Below are positions 44,024 to 52,589 of a DNA stretch of 64,000 bases, piece after piece. The first letter of the stretch is position 1; each line of letters begins with the position of its first letter. Source of the DNA: Hymenobacter cavernae (lineage in GTDB: Bacteria > Bacteroidota > Bacteroidia > Cytophagales > Hymenobacteraceae); NCBI RefSeq assembly GCF_014641455.1, contig NZ_BMHT01000005.1, positions 313,357 to 377,356 on the forward strand, given 5' to 3'. The position numbers and the translations under genes were made by a program. Under the pieces are notes generated by a model that was not told the DNA's origin, ran no database searches, and was given only the letters and a program-made list of their open reading frames with translations.

Positions 44024-45679
44024 ATGAACAAACATTCTGTTTACGCGCTGCTTTTCGCAGCTGCTTGTGGCGTAAGTGTGCCGGCAACGGCGCAAAAAGT
44101 AAAAGCCAAGAAGGCGAACAAGACGGCTTCTGTGGCCGCCTCTGCTCCATCCGCTGATTTATCGGCGACGTACGCCAACACCATCACGCAGGAAGATTTG
44201 CGCAAGCACCTCTCCATCATTGCTTCTGATGCGTATGAAGGGCGCGAAACCGGTGAGAAAGGTCAGAAAATGGCCGCTGAGTACATTGCCAAACAGTTCC
44301 AGGACCTAGGTCTGACGGGGCCGGTTCAGGGCTCCAACAATCCGTACATCCAGCACTTCCAGTTGGAGCGCACGCACTGGGGCGATGTTACGTTTGTTGC
44401 TGGCAATAAACCTTTTAAGTGGCTGGAAGATTTCTTTATCTACGGCAAGTCGCCGTTTCAGGAGGAGACGACATTGCAGCCGGTTTTTGTGGGCTACGGC
44501 ATTGAGCAGGAAGGCTTTTCCGACTACGCCGGCAAGGATGTAAAAGGCAAAGACGTGGTGATGCTAGGTGGTGAGCCCAGAACCAAGGACGGCAAGGCGG
44601 TGCTAGGTGCCGATGGCAAGCCCAGCAAGTGGAGCACCGACCGCAGTGCAAAAATGGGCGTGGCTATGCAAAAAGGCGCCCGCAGCGTTATCACGATCAA
44701 TCCGGATGCGGCCGCTTTCACGGGTAATCTTGCCCGCATCAAGCCCTACCTGCAACAGTCGCAGATGAGCCTGCCGGCTGCTTCTGAGGCGGCTGCAAGC
44801 CCGGCGGGTTATGCCATCATTTCTATCTCGCCAACCCTAGGTGCGCAGCTGCTAGGCACCACGCCCGCGGCGCTTCAGCAATACCAGGCCGATGTTACGC
44901 AAGCCGGCAAGCCAGTAGCTGTGAAATGGAAACCTAGCTCTGCTAAAGTGAAGGCGCCCATCATCAAGGAAAGCGTCACGACTGAAAACGTGCTGGGCTA
45001 CCTGGAAGGCACCGATAAGAAAGACGAGCTGCTGGTGTGCTCGGCGCACTACGACCACGTGGGTATTATCGACGGCAAGGTGTACAACGGGGCCGACGAC
45101 GACGGTTCGGGCACCGTGTCGGTTCTGGAAATGGCGCAGGCATTTACGCAGGCCAAGAAAGATGGCCATGGTCCGCGCCGCAGCATCTTGTTCATCACCG
45201 TGACGGGTGAGGAGAAAGGCTTGCTAGGTTCGGAGTACTACACGGAGCATCCGGTGTTCCCGCTGGCCAGCACCGTCGCCGACCTGAATATCGACATGAT
45301 CGGCCGCATCGACTCCAACCACAAGAAAGGCGACAACTACGTGAGCCTGGTGGGGTCGGATAAGCTGTCGTCGGAGCTGCACTCTATCAACGAGGCCAAC
45401 AACACAAAGTACACCAAGCTCGACCTCGACTACCGCTACAACGTGCCTAACGAGCCCGAGCGCATCTACTACCGCTCCGACCACTACAACTTCGCCAAGC
45501 ACGGCATTCCGGTCATTTTCTATACTACCGGCGAACACGAAGACTACCACAAAGACACGGACGAAGTCGACAAAATCGAGTTTCCGCTGATGGAAACCCG
45601 CGCCCGCCTCGTGTTCCACACGGCCTGGGAGCTGGTCAACCGCGACAACCGGATTGTAGTAGATTCCAACAAACCGTAA
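44024..45679 (+). CDS. M28 family zinc aminopeptidase-like protein, second copy
   Basis: 551 residues and clearly paralogous to the preceding gene: the stretch SATYANTITQEDLRKHLSII and the catalytic region ADDDGSGTVSVLEMAQAF are nearly shared. Signal peptide to about residue 23. Metal residues are kept: HYDHVG, GEEKGLLGSEY, DMIGR and the last His in GEHEDYHKDTDE. The protease-associated insert is longer and diverged, so substrate range may differ. Confidence 0.94.
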   Translation: MNKHSVYALLFAAACGVSVPATAQKVKAKKANKTASVAASAPSADLSATYANTITQEDLRKHLSIIASDAYEGRETGEKGQKMAAEYIAKQFQDLGLTGPVQGSNNPYIQHFQLERTHWGDVTFVAGNKPFKWLEDFFIYGKSPFQEETTLQPVFVGYGIEQEGFSDYAGKDVKGKDVVMLGGEPRTKDGKAVLGADGKPSKWSTDRSAKMGVAMQKGARSVITINPDAAAFTGNLARIKPYLQQSQMSLPAASEAAASPAGYAIISISPTLGAQLLGTTPAALQQYQADVTQAGKPVAVKWKPSSAKVKAPIIKESVTTENVLGYLEGTDKKDELLVCSAHYDHVGIIDGKVYNGADDDGSGTVSVLEMAQAFTQAKKDGHGPRRSILFITVTGEEKGLLGSEYYTEHPVFPLASTVADLNIDMIGRIDSNHKKGDNYVSLVGSDKLSSELHSINEANNTKYTKLDLDYRYNVPNEPERIYYRSDHYNFAKHGIPVIFYTTGEHEDYHKDTDEVDKIEFPLMETRARLVFHTAWELVNRDNRIVVDSNKP

Positions 45680-45699
45680 GTATCTTTAGTATTCTGATT

Positions 45700-45766
45700 A
45701 CCGTCAGAGGTTCGCGGAGGTCGTCTCTGCGAACCTCTGTGTTTTTCCTCCGCGTGCCTCTGCGGT
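45700..45766. repeat. Nested inverted repeat between the M28 gene and lutB
   Basis: An inner 11-nt stem (45705-45715 and 45729-45739, followed by TGTGTTTTT) lies inside an imperfect longer one (45700-45720 with 45747-45766). It may end the M28 message. A TATCTTTA box (45681-45688, seven of eight positions) precedes it, so it could also lie in the lutB leader. Confidence 0.6.
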
Positions 45767-45785
45767 AACCCACCACCTAGCTGCC

Positions 45786-47156
45786 ATGACCAAAGTCCTG
45801 CAATTTCTTACCGACTCCGAGCAGAAAGCCTTCGACCTGGAGCACCGGCGCAAGATTCGCTTTAACATCGGCAAGTACAACGCCGCCGTGCAGACCGGCC
45901 TGACGTGGTACCACGACCACGAGCTAGCCCGCGAACGCGCGTCGTACCTAAAATCTAAGGTCATCAACAACCTAGATCAGTACCTGCTGGAGTTTGAGCG
46001 CAACTTCACGGCGCGTGGCGGTAAGGTGATCTGGGCGCAAGATGCAAATGATGCACTGCGGGAAATCGGCAAGATCATGGCCCGGCGCAAAGCTCGCACC
46101 GTGGTGAAGGCCAAGAGCATGACTACGGAGGAAATTCACCTGAATCACTTCCTCGGTCAGAACGGCATCGACTCCATCGAAACGGACCTAGGTGAGTACA
46201 TCGTGCAGCTCAACGGCGAGCGGCCCTATCACATCGTGACGCCAGCCATGCACCTGAACAAGCACGACATCGCCAACATCTTCGTCAAGCACCTAGGTAT
46301 CGAGTACACCGACGACGCCCAGAAGCTGGTGCTCACGGCCCGCCACCTGTTGCGCGACAAATACACCACGGCCGAAGTCGGCATCACCGGCGGCAACTTC
46401 CTCATTGCTGACGCGGGCGCCATTGCCGTAACCGAGAATGAAGGCAACGCTCGCCTCTCCGCCACTTTTCCGCGCACCCACATTGCCATTGTCGGCATCG
46501 AAAAAGTCATTCCCAAGTTGGAGGACCTAGCTTTGTTTTGGCCCTTGCTGAGCACCAGCGGCACCGGGCAGCAGGTTACCGTTTACAATACGATTTACAC
46601 CGGTCCGCGTCAGCCGTTGGAAAAGGACGGTCCGGATGAAATGTACGTGGTGCTGCTCGACAACGGCCGCACAAATCTGCTTGCCCAGCCTGATAAGCGT
46701 GAGGCGCTGAACTGCATTCGCTGCGGCGCCTGCCTGAATGTGTGCCCCGTGTACAAGAACATCGGCGGCCACACCTACGAGGCCACGTACTCGGGGCCAA
46801 TCGGCTCGGTGATTACGCCACACCTGTCGGGAATGGCTGAGAATAAGCACCTGAGCTACGCCTCTTCCTTATGCGGCGCTTGCACGAGTGTGTGTCCGGT
46901 GAAGATCAACATCCACGGCATTCTGCTCAAAAACCGCCAGCAAAGTGTGCAGGAACACCTAACCGATAAAGAAGAACGACTAGCCGTGAAGCTCTGGATG
47001 CGCGCCATGCTCAGCCGCACGCTGCTGAATCTGCTGCCGGCGCGAGCTAAGAATTACGTCTTGACTCGTCTGCTGGACCTTTCCTGGAACAAGCGACGCG
47101 GCACGTTAGCTGTGGCTCCGAAGTCGTTCAACCGCATGTGGCGCGAACGGAAGTAG
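45786..47156 (+). CDS. lutB: LutB/LldF-type lactate oxidation iron-sulfur protein
   Basis: 456 residues, cytoplasmic. The N-terminal LUD domain covers about 60-300 (DANDALREIGKIMARRKART and VGITGGNFLIADAGAIAVTE). The C-terminal third has two 4Fe-4S clusters: CIRCGACLNVCPVY and CGACTSVCPV. In Bacillus LutB works with LutA and LutC to oxidise L-lactate to pyruvate. Neither partner gene is next to it here. The partners may be elsewhere in the genome or the role may differ. Confidence 0.9.
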   Translation: MTKVLQFLTDSEQKAFDLEHRRKIRFNIGKYNAAVQTGLTWYHDHELARERASYLKSKVINNLDQYLLEFERNFTARGGKVIWAQDANDALREIGKIMARRKARTVVKAKSMTTEEIHLNHFLGQNGIDSIETDLGEYIVQLNGERPYHIVTPAMHLNKHDIANIFVKHLGIEYTDDAQKLVLTARHLLRDKYTTAEVGITGGNFLIADAGAIAVTENEGNARLSATFPRTHIAIVGIEKVIPKLEDLALFWPLLSTSGTGQQVTVYNTIYTGPRQPLEKDGPDEMYVVLLDNGRTNLLAQPDKREALNCIRCGACLNVCPVYKNIGGHTYEATYSGPIGSVITPHLSGMAENKHLSYASSLCGACTSVCPVKINIHGILLKNRQQSVQEHLTDKEERLAVKLWMRAMLSRTLLNLLPARAKNYVLTRLLDLSWNKRRGTLAVAPKSFNRMWRERK

Positions 47157-47331
47157 AACCTAGCTAGCTTTTACACAACAACGTTCTCATCTCTATACCT
47201 TACTGCAAGGTTGATTTTTGTGCGGTAGAAGGCTTTGTACAGGCCGATTCTCCGTTCGTGACTATAGCAACGAGCTAACTATTCCAGGCTGAGCTTAGTA
47301 CAACAGCAGCAAATGCTAAGCGCAGCCCTGT

Positions 47332-48387
47332 ATGTTTGGATTCTATCTGTTGCACGTGCTGGCCTTCGTGGCCGGTGGGTTTCTGGTTGTTATGGTTATC
47401 CTGGCTGCGGTGCGCTCATTCGTGATGCCCCGCAACGAGTCGGTCCTGATCAACAACTGGACGTTTATGGCTATCCGGTTTGTGTTCAACCAGCTAGCTA
47501 CCAAACAGAAGACCTACGCCAAGCGCGACCGGATTATGGCGCTGTATGCGCCGTTGAGCCTGGTATCGTTACCTATTGTCTGGCTGGCAGTAGCCAGCTT
47601 TGGCTACATTCTGATTTTCTGGGCCTTAGGTGAAGAAGACTGGCTTCAGTGCTACCGACTCAGCAGCAGCGCCCTGCTTACCCTAGGTGCCGAAAACGCC
47701 GAGTCGATCTGGATCAGTGCCTTCTCCTACTCCGAGGCCGGCCTAGGTCTGCTGCTTATGACGTTGCTGATTTCCTACCTGCCGACCATCTACCAGGCGT
47801 TTTCGCGGCGCGAACTGGTGGTGGCGCGTCTGGAATTGCGGGCGGGTGTGAACCGCTCGGCGCCCGACCTGATTGGCTGGCTCAACCGCAGCGGTAGCTT
47901 GCAGGACGACCGTGAGCAGTGGGAACGATGGGAAGAATGGTTTGTGGAGATTGAGGAAAGCCACACTTCCCTGCCCATTCTCTCCTTCTTCCGCTCGCCG
48001 CAGCCGGGCCGCTCCTGGGTTACGGCAGCCAGCATCATCCTCGACACAGCTGCTCTGATTATCAGCACCATCGACCAGCCCGCCGACCCGCACATGCAGC
48101 TCTGCTTTAAAGCCGGTTGCCTGTCGATAAGCCGGGTTTCGCGCTTCTTTGATGAAAGCGCCGACGCAAAAGCTCCCGACGTTCCGGAAGACGAAGAACC
48201 TATCGAGCACCCCGACCGTGCCTCGTTCTTCACAGCCTATGAGCAGCTCAGCAACCTAGGTTTAGCCCTGAAACCCGACCGCGAGCAAGCCTGGCAGCAC
48301 TACCACGAACTGCGCGAACGCTACGTAGCAGCCATCGACTACTTGGCTAAGCTCACCATGTCTCCCGACCTAAAATCGTTGGGTTAG
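47332..48387 (+). CDS. Predicted membrane protein with ion-channel-like pore region
   Basis: 351 residues. Three hydrophobic segments (about 3-28, 72-98 and 134-152). A short stretch between the second and third, SSSALLTLGAE (111-121), resembles the pore helix and filter of two-helix potassium-type channels, though the filter is degenerate. The C-terminal 200 residues are soluble, charged and helical, which would suit a gating or ligand domain. I do not recognise a named family. Confidence 0.6.
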   Translation: MFGFYLLHVLAFVAGGFLVVMVILAAVRSFVMPRNESVLINNWTFMAIRFVFNQLATKQKTYAKRDRIMALYAPLSLVSLPIVWLAVASFGYILIFWALGEEDWLQCYRLSSSALLTLGAENAESIWISAFSYSEAGLGLLLMTLLISYLPTIYQAFSRRELVVARLELRAGVNRSAPDLIGWLNRSGSLQDDREQWERWEEWFVEIEESHTSLPILSFFRSPQPGRSWVTAASIILDTAALIISTIDQPADPHMQLCFKAGCLSISRVSRFFDESADAKAPDVPEDEEPIEHPDRASFFTAYEQLSNLGLALKPDREQAWQHYHELRERYVAAIDYLAKLTMSPDLKSLG

Positions 48388-48465
48388 GTGCTAGGCATAC
48401 CCGTTATATTACCGTAGTTCGAAGCCTTTGTCCGGCTGAAAAAGAGTTTTTTCACAAATGCAATA

Positions 48466-48482
48466 ATTGTAATTATTACAAT
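48466..48482. promoter_or_regulatory. Palindromic operator candidate ATTGTAAT-T-ATTACAAT
   Basis: Perfect 8-nt arms around a single T, in the AT-rich region about 150 nt upstream of the -7 box. The size and spacing fit a dimeric regulator site. The regulator is unknown. Confidence 0.45.
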
Positions 48483-48630
48483 ATTAAACATAATATATTA
48501 TAACAATTTTCCGCGAAATAATGGCATTTATTACGTTCTACTCTATAATTTAAGTAATATACTAAAATTTATATCTATACATTAATTGAGTTTTTTTTGT
48601 ATAAAAACAATCTAAAATTTGCTTCTGTCG

Positions 48631-48638
48631 TATATTTG
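48631..48638 (+). promoter_or_regulatory. -7 promoter box of the T9SS cargo gene
   Basis: TATATTTG matches TAnnTTTG exactly. It places the transcript start near 48645, about 25 nt before the ATG at 48669. A TTTG at 48618 is too close to serve as -33. It argues against the upstream TTG start. Confidence 0.6.
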
Positions 48639-48668
48639 CCGTCTCCAATCCTATTATATACTAATAAC

Positions 48669-50801
48669 ATGCAAAAAACTGTACACTCTCGGCGAAGTTA
48701 TTCTTCCCTTTCCATAGACTTGTATAGGAAAGCTTCTGCACTGCGCACTCGGGTCCTGCTTTTCGCAGGTTTTGCTTTATTCTTCCTTACCAGCTTAGCG
48801 TTGCCGGCCAAAGCGGACAGCGGGTTCTGGAAAGACTTTGTAATCATCAATAAAGGAGGTGCTAACGATTATTACTTCACTAATTATGTTACATCGAACT
48901 ACCAGTTTAACGGTGCGAACCTAGGTTCAGTAGACCGAAGCACCGGCACGCTCCTGCTCAATGGTGGCGAGGCCAACACGTACAACACGAACGGTGATGC
49001 CATCGTCGCGACGCGCCTGTACTACACGGTGTACCCAGTCGGCAAACGCCCTGTTAACCCCAGTTTCTCACCTGTAAATCTGCCACGTACTACCGCAGAA
49101 GGCCCTAACAGCGGCAACGACCGGCAATGGGCTGCTACGAGTGCGGGTATCAACCTGGTAGCCGCGGCAGGCTTTGTAGGAACCTATACTCTGGAAGTAT
49201 ACTTTGAGGGCGACGGCACTTATCCAGGCGGCACTTTCAAGATTTTCGACAACAACAGAAACCCTAACACCAACTACCAGGCGACTTTCACCGTCACAAA
49301 CTCCAGCCCACCGGCAGCATCGCAGTTGCGCTGGACCGGCGCAGTGAACAGCCGCTGGCAGGAACCCGGTAACTGGAGCCCTCGTCAGCTTCCAACCAGA
49401 GAGACTGATATAACCATTCCTAGAGGGCTCATTAACTACCCCGAGCTTGCCAATGAATTCGAAATAGCGGAGGTGCATACGCTACAGATCGAAGGTGTTA
49501 GCCTGACTGACCGGGGCCAGGTAAACTTATCAGCTGGTGAGTTGCGCGTATTTGGTGACTTTATCAATCCAGCCAACGGGTTTTCCTCAACAGGAGGCTT
49601 CTTTATCCTAGCTGGCACCAACCAAACCGTTGATGCGGGCTTGTTCTACAATCTTCGCGTAGAGGGTGGCGGTGTAAAGGTTGTCTCAACCCGTATGGAC
49701 GTGCAGAACGATCTGGGGATGATTAATGGGGTGCTGGAAACTCGCACCTACGATCCATCTACTTACGGCATTGACCTGCGGCGCGATGCTAGGCTAGGTC
49801 CTGAATCGATGCAAAGCTACGTACGTGGTGTTATCCGCACCGACCGAATAATGGCACTAGGCCGCACAGAAGGTTTCGGTGGAATCGGGATAGTTGTGAC
49901 GGCCTACGGCGCGGCGCCCGGCAACACATTTGTAACGCGGACCACCAATGTTGCCTTCGATAATGTTGGCAACAAACAAGGTATTAAGCGTTCCTTCGAA
50001 TTCCGCCCCGATAATAACACGGGCCTGAATGCTTCCATGGTCTTCACCTACCAGGACCAGGACGTGACCGGCACAGGAGTAGTAGAAGGCAACATGAAGC
50101 TCTTTGTGACCCGCCAGAATAGCCCTGCTTTCCAGGATCTGGGCAGAGAATCTATTAACACGGGTGCTAATACCCTATCGCAAAACGGCATTGATGCGCT
50201 GCGCACTTTCACCTTAGGTGATGGTACGGCTGCCCCGCTACCGGTAGCCCTCACCAGCTTTACCGCCGCGCGCCAGGGTGCTGATGCGGTGCTTACCTGG
50301 GCTACTGCACAGGAAGAAAACAATGCCGGCTTCCAAGTGCAGGTATCTGCCGATGGCAGCTCGTTCCGTACGCTCACGACCATCAAGCCTAAGGCACCGA
50401 ACAGCAGCACCGGCTACACGTACCACTACACCGACAAGGAGGTTGGCAAAACCGGTACGCGCTACTACCGCCTTCGCCAATTGGATACGGATGGCACCGA
50501 GTCGTTCTACGGCCCGCAAGCAGTGGAATTCGCCGACCTAGCAGCCGCAGCTCTCTCCGCTTCGCCTAACCCTTTCTCCTCCGAAGTTACCCTCACGGCG
50601 CAGAGCAGCGTACGCGGTACCGCCACGCTGCGCCTCACCGATATGAACGGCCGCACGGTGCGCGAGCAAGCTCTGACTTTGGAGAAAGGCGTTTCGAACC
50701 TGCCCATAGCTAGTCTCGATGGCCTAACGATTGGCATGTACTTCGTGCAGCTCACTCTGCCCAGCGGCGAGGTGCAGCGCCTGAAGGTGCTTAAGCAATA
50801 A
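48669..50801 (+). CDS. Large exported protein with T9SS type A sorting domain
   Basis: 710 residues from the ATG at 48669. A long N-terminal signal region (hydrophobic core TRVLLFAGFALFFLTSLALP, cleavage near AKA) leads into Asn/Thr-rich beta-sandwich sequence. The segment LPVALTSFTAARQGADAVLT opens a typical T9SS-cargo fibronectin-like module. The last 80 residues are the C-terminal sorting domain (LSASPNPFSSEVTL, MNGRTVREQ, GMYFVQLTLPSGEVQRLKVL). The protein is therefore secreted through the type IX system and probably surface-attached. No catalytic domain is recognised. Confidence 0.93.
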   Translation: MQKTVHSRRSYSSLSIDLYRKASALRTRVLLFAGFALFFLTSLALPAKADSGFWKDFVIINKGGANDYYFTNYVTSNYQFNGANLGSVDRSTGTLLLNGGEANTYNTNGDAIVATRLYYTVYPVGKRPVNPSFSPVNLPRTTAEGPNSGNDRQWAATSAGINLVAAAGFVGTYTLEVYFEGDGTYPGGTFKIFDNNRNPNTNYQATFTVTNSSPPAASQLRWTGAVNSRWQEPGNWSPRQLPTRETDITIPRGLINYPELANEFEIAEVHTLQIEGVSLTDRGQVNLSAGELRVFGDFINPANGFSSTGGFFILAGTNQTVDAGLFYNLRVEGGGVKVVSTRMDVQNDLGMINGVLETRTYDPSTYGIDLRRDARLGPESMQSYVRGVIRTDRIMALGRTEGFGGIGIVVTAYGAAPGNTFVTRTTNVAFDNVGNKQGIKRSFEFRPDNNTGLNASMVFTYQDQDVTGTGVVEGNMKLFVTRQNSPAFQDLGRESINTGANTLSQNGIDALRTFTLGDGTAAPLPVALTSFTAARQGADAVLTWATAQEENNAGFQVQVSADGSSFRTLTTIKPKAPNSSTGYTYHYTDKEVGKTGTRYYRLRQLDTDGTESFYGPQAVEFADLAAAALSASPNPFSSEVTLTAQSSVRGTATLRLTDMNGRTVREQALTLEKGVSNLPIASLDGLTIGMYFVQLTLPSGEVQRLKVLKQ

Positions 50802-50821
50802 GCAATCTAGCTTCTCAAGAG

Positions 50822-50862
50822 GCACAAAAAAGCCGACCTAGCTAGGTCGGCTTTTTTTGTGC
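50822..50862. terminator. Terminator between convergent genes
   Basis: Arms of about 17 nt around TAGCTA, with A6 and T7 on the outer ends. The centre AGCCGACCTAGCTAGGTCGG is palindromic. It works on both strands. Confidence 0.85.
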
Positions 50863-50879
50863 TTTCTGGAAATGATTGC

Positions 50880-51791
50880 CTACAGGTTTTCGCCCGGTTC
50901 ATCGGGTAGGATGTTGATGTCCTGCACCAATACACGCTGCTCAATCTGGCGGCCCCTGGGAGTGTTGGCCAAGCCTCCCAGGGCGGTTTCCTTGTAGCGG
51001 GTTTCCATACTCTGACCTACTTCGCCCAGCGCCGCCACGCACTCATCCACGGGGATAACCGGGTCGACGCCGGCAATGGCAATCTGGGCGGAGGAAAAGG
51101 CAATGGCAGCGGCCGAAGCATTGCGGACCACGCAGGGCACTTCCACCAGTCCCGCCACCGGGTCGCACACCAGACCTAGCATGCACTGAATAGTGATGGC
51201 CACGGCGGCAAAGGTTTGGTCTACATCGCCGCCCAGGCAATACACGATGGCGCCGCTGCCCATAGCGGCCGCGCTGCCGGTTTCGGCCTGGCAGCCGCCC
51301 ACGGCACCGGCCAACGAGGCATTTTGCTCAATGATCAGGGCAATGCCGGCAGCTACGAGCAAGCCTTCCAGAATCTTGCGGTCGTCGAGCTTGTGCAGGT
51401 CTTGCAGCGTCACCAGCACACCGGGCAAAATTCCGGAGGCGCCGGCCGTGGGAGCTGCCACCACCCTGCCCATGCACGAGTTTACCTCCTTGGCTCCTAG
51501 GGCCCTAGTTACCAGCTGCTTGAATTCCGGCGACAACACCGTGACGGGCGAGGCGGCAATCTTCTTGGCCCCGTTGTTTACCATCCCCGAACGGGAGGTC
51601 ATGTTTTCGGTGAGGCCCGTGTGCACGGCGTCGCGCATCACGTCGTAGGCGCGTTGCAAGCCGGCCCAGATTTCCCCCTCCGCACGGCCTTTCTGCTCAA
51701 TTTCGTAGTCGAGCACGGGCTGGTAGAGCGGCTCGCCCGTTTGGGCGCAGTGGGCTTGCCAGCTGGCAAAATCAGTGAACAGCAGCGACAT
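50880..51791 (-). CDS. sdaAA: L-serine ammonia-lyase (dehydratase), alpha subunit, iron-sulfur type
   Basis: 303 residues, cytoplasmic. It converts L-serine to pyruvate and ammonia using a 4Fe-4S cluster. The family blocks are present: NSCMGRVVAAPTAGASGILP, GGCQAETGSAAAMGSG and LGLVCDPVAGLVEVPC. These carry the cysteines that bind the cluster. The length suits the separate alpha subunit; the beta subunit gene is not beside it. An alternative is a single-chain form with the beta part elsewhere. Confidence 0.93.
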   Translation of the reverse strand: MSLLFTDFASWQAHCAQTGEPLYQPVLDYEIEQKGRAEGEIWAGLQRAYDVMRDAVHTGLTENMTSRSGMVNNGAKKIAASPVTVLSPEFKQLVTRALGAKEVNSCMGRVVAAPTAGASGILPGVLVTLQDLHKLDDRKILEGLLVAAGIALIIEQNASLAGAVGGCQAETGSAAAMGSGAIVYCLGGDVDQTFAAVAITIQCMLGLVCDPVAGLVEVPCVVRNASAAAIAFSSAQIAIAGVDPVIPVDECVAALGEVGQSMETRYKETALGGLANTPRGRQIEQRVLVQDINILPDEPGENL

Positions 51792-51958
51792 AAGGCAGAG
51801 AGTTTTAGCGGTACAGCGAATAAGTTACGGCAAGTTCAGGCAGCATAACCTAGGTTTGCAAGCTACAGAAAGCCCGGCAGTGCTGATCATTATCTTAGTA
51901 GAACATGCGTCTGCAAACCTAGGTGCAACCGTACGCAGGTTTCTTTCAGGCAGAAACA

Positions 51959-51991
51959 AAAAGAGCGGCCGGAATAACCAGCCGCTCTTTT
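51959..51991 (-). terminator. Terminator of msrB
   Basis: Eleven-nt arms (51959-51969 and 51981-51991) with an 11-nt loop. On the minus strand the stem is followed by a T-rich run. It lies 21 nt after the msrB stop. Confidence 0.75.
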
Positions 51992-52012
51992 CATCTACTG
52001 AAACCTAGGTTT

Positions 52013-52474
52013 TTACACCGCTTCTTTTTGCGCCTGCACCAGCTTGATAGCGGCCGAGTTGATGCACAGCCGCAAGCCGCTCGGCGGCGGACCGTCGGGG
52101 AAAACGTGGCCCTGGTGCGCGTCGCACACGTTGCAGAGCACTTCCACGCGGGTCATGCCGTAGCTGGTGTCTTTCTTGTAGCGGATGGCTTTTTCCTGCA
52201 CCGGCTGCGTGAAGCTAGGCCAGCCCGTGCCCGACTCGAACTTGGTGCGCGAGTCGTAGAGCGGCGTGCCACAGCACACGCAGGCGTACAAGCCAGGCTC
52301 GTGCGCCTCGCAGTATTCGCCGGTGAAAGCCCGCTCGGTGCCGTGCTGGCGGGTTACGTAGTATTGCTCAGGAGTGAGCTGCGCTTTCCACTCCGCATCG
52401 GTTTTCTCCACCCGATGCTCCGGGGCGGGACCACCGTGGTTGGCAAGGCGGATAACATCATTCCAGTTTTGCAT
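52013..52474 (-). CDS. msrB: Peptide-methionine (R)-S-oxide reductase
   Basis: 153 residues from the ATG at 52474 (MQNWNDVIRLA); a 10-codon upstream extension is not conserved in style. MsrB reduces methionine-R-sulfoxide in proteins. The two zinc-binding CxxC motifs are present (CVCCGTPLY and CNVCDAHQGHV). The catalytic cysteine lies in RLCINSAAIK. No signal peptide, so it is cytoplasmic. Confidence 0.96.
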   Translation of the reverse strand: MQNWNDVIRLANHGGPAPEHRVEKTDAEWKAQLTPEQYYVTRQHGTERAFTGEYCEAHEPGLYACVCCGTPLYDSRTKFESGTGWPSFTQPVQEKAIRYKKDTSYGMTRVEVLCNVCDAHQGHVFPDGPPPSGLRLCINSAAIKLVQAQKEAV

Positions 52475-52589
52475 GGCTTTGGGATTACGAAGTCCAATCA
52501 ACAAATAGATTCTATTGCAAACGAACTCAGGCGCCGGAAGTTTAAATCAGTAATCCGAACTGCGCTACTGCGCTTAGCGAGCAGAAAAC

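Larger units (their letters stand above)
48388..48668. other. AT-rich leader region of the T9SS gene
   Basis: About 280 bp that are far AT-richer than the genes on either side. It holds the palindrome at 48466-48482 and the promoter box at 48631-48638, each listed separately. A TTG at 48597 could extend the gene but lies upstream of the promoter box. I find no other feature. Confidence 0.6.
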
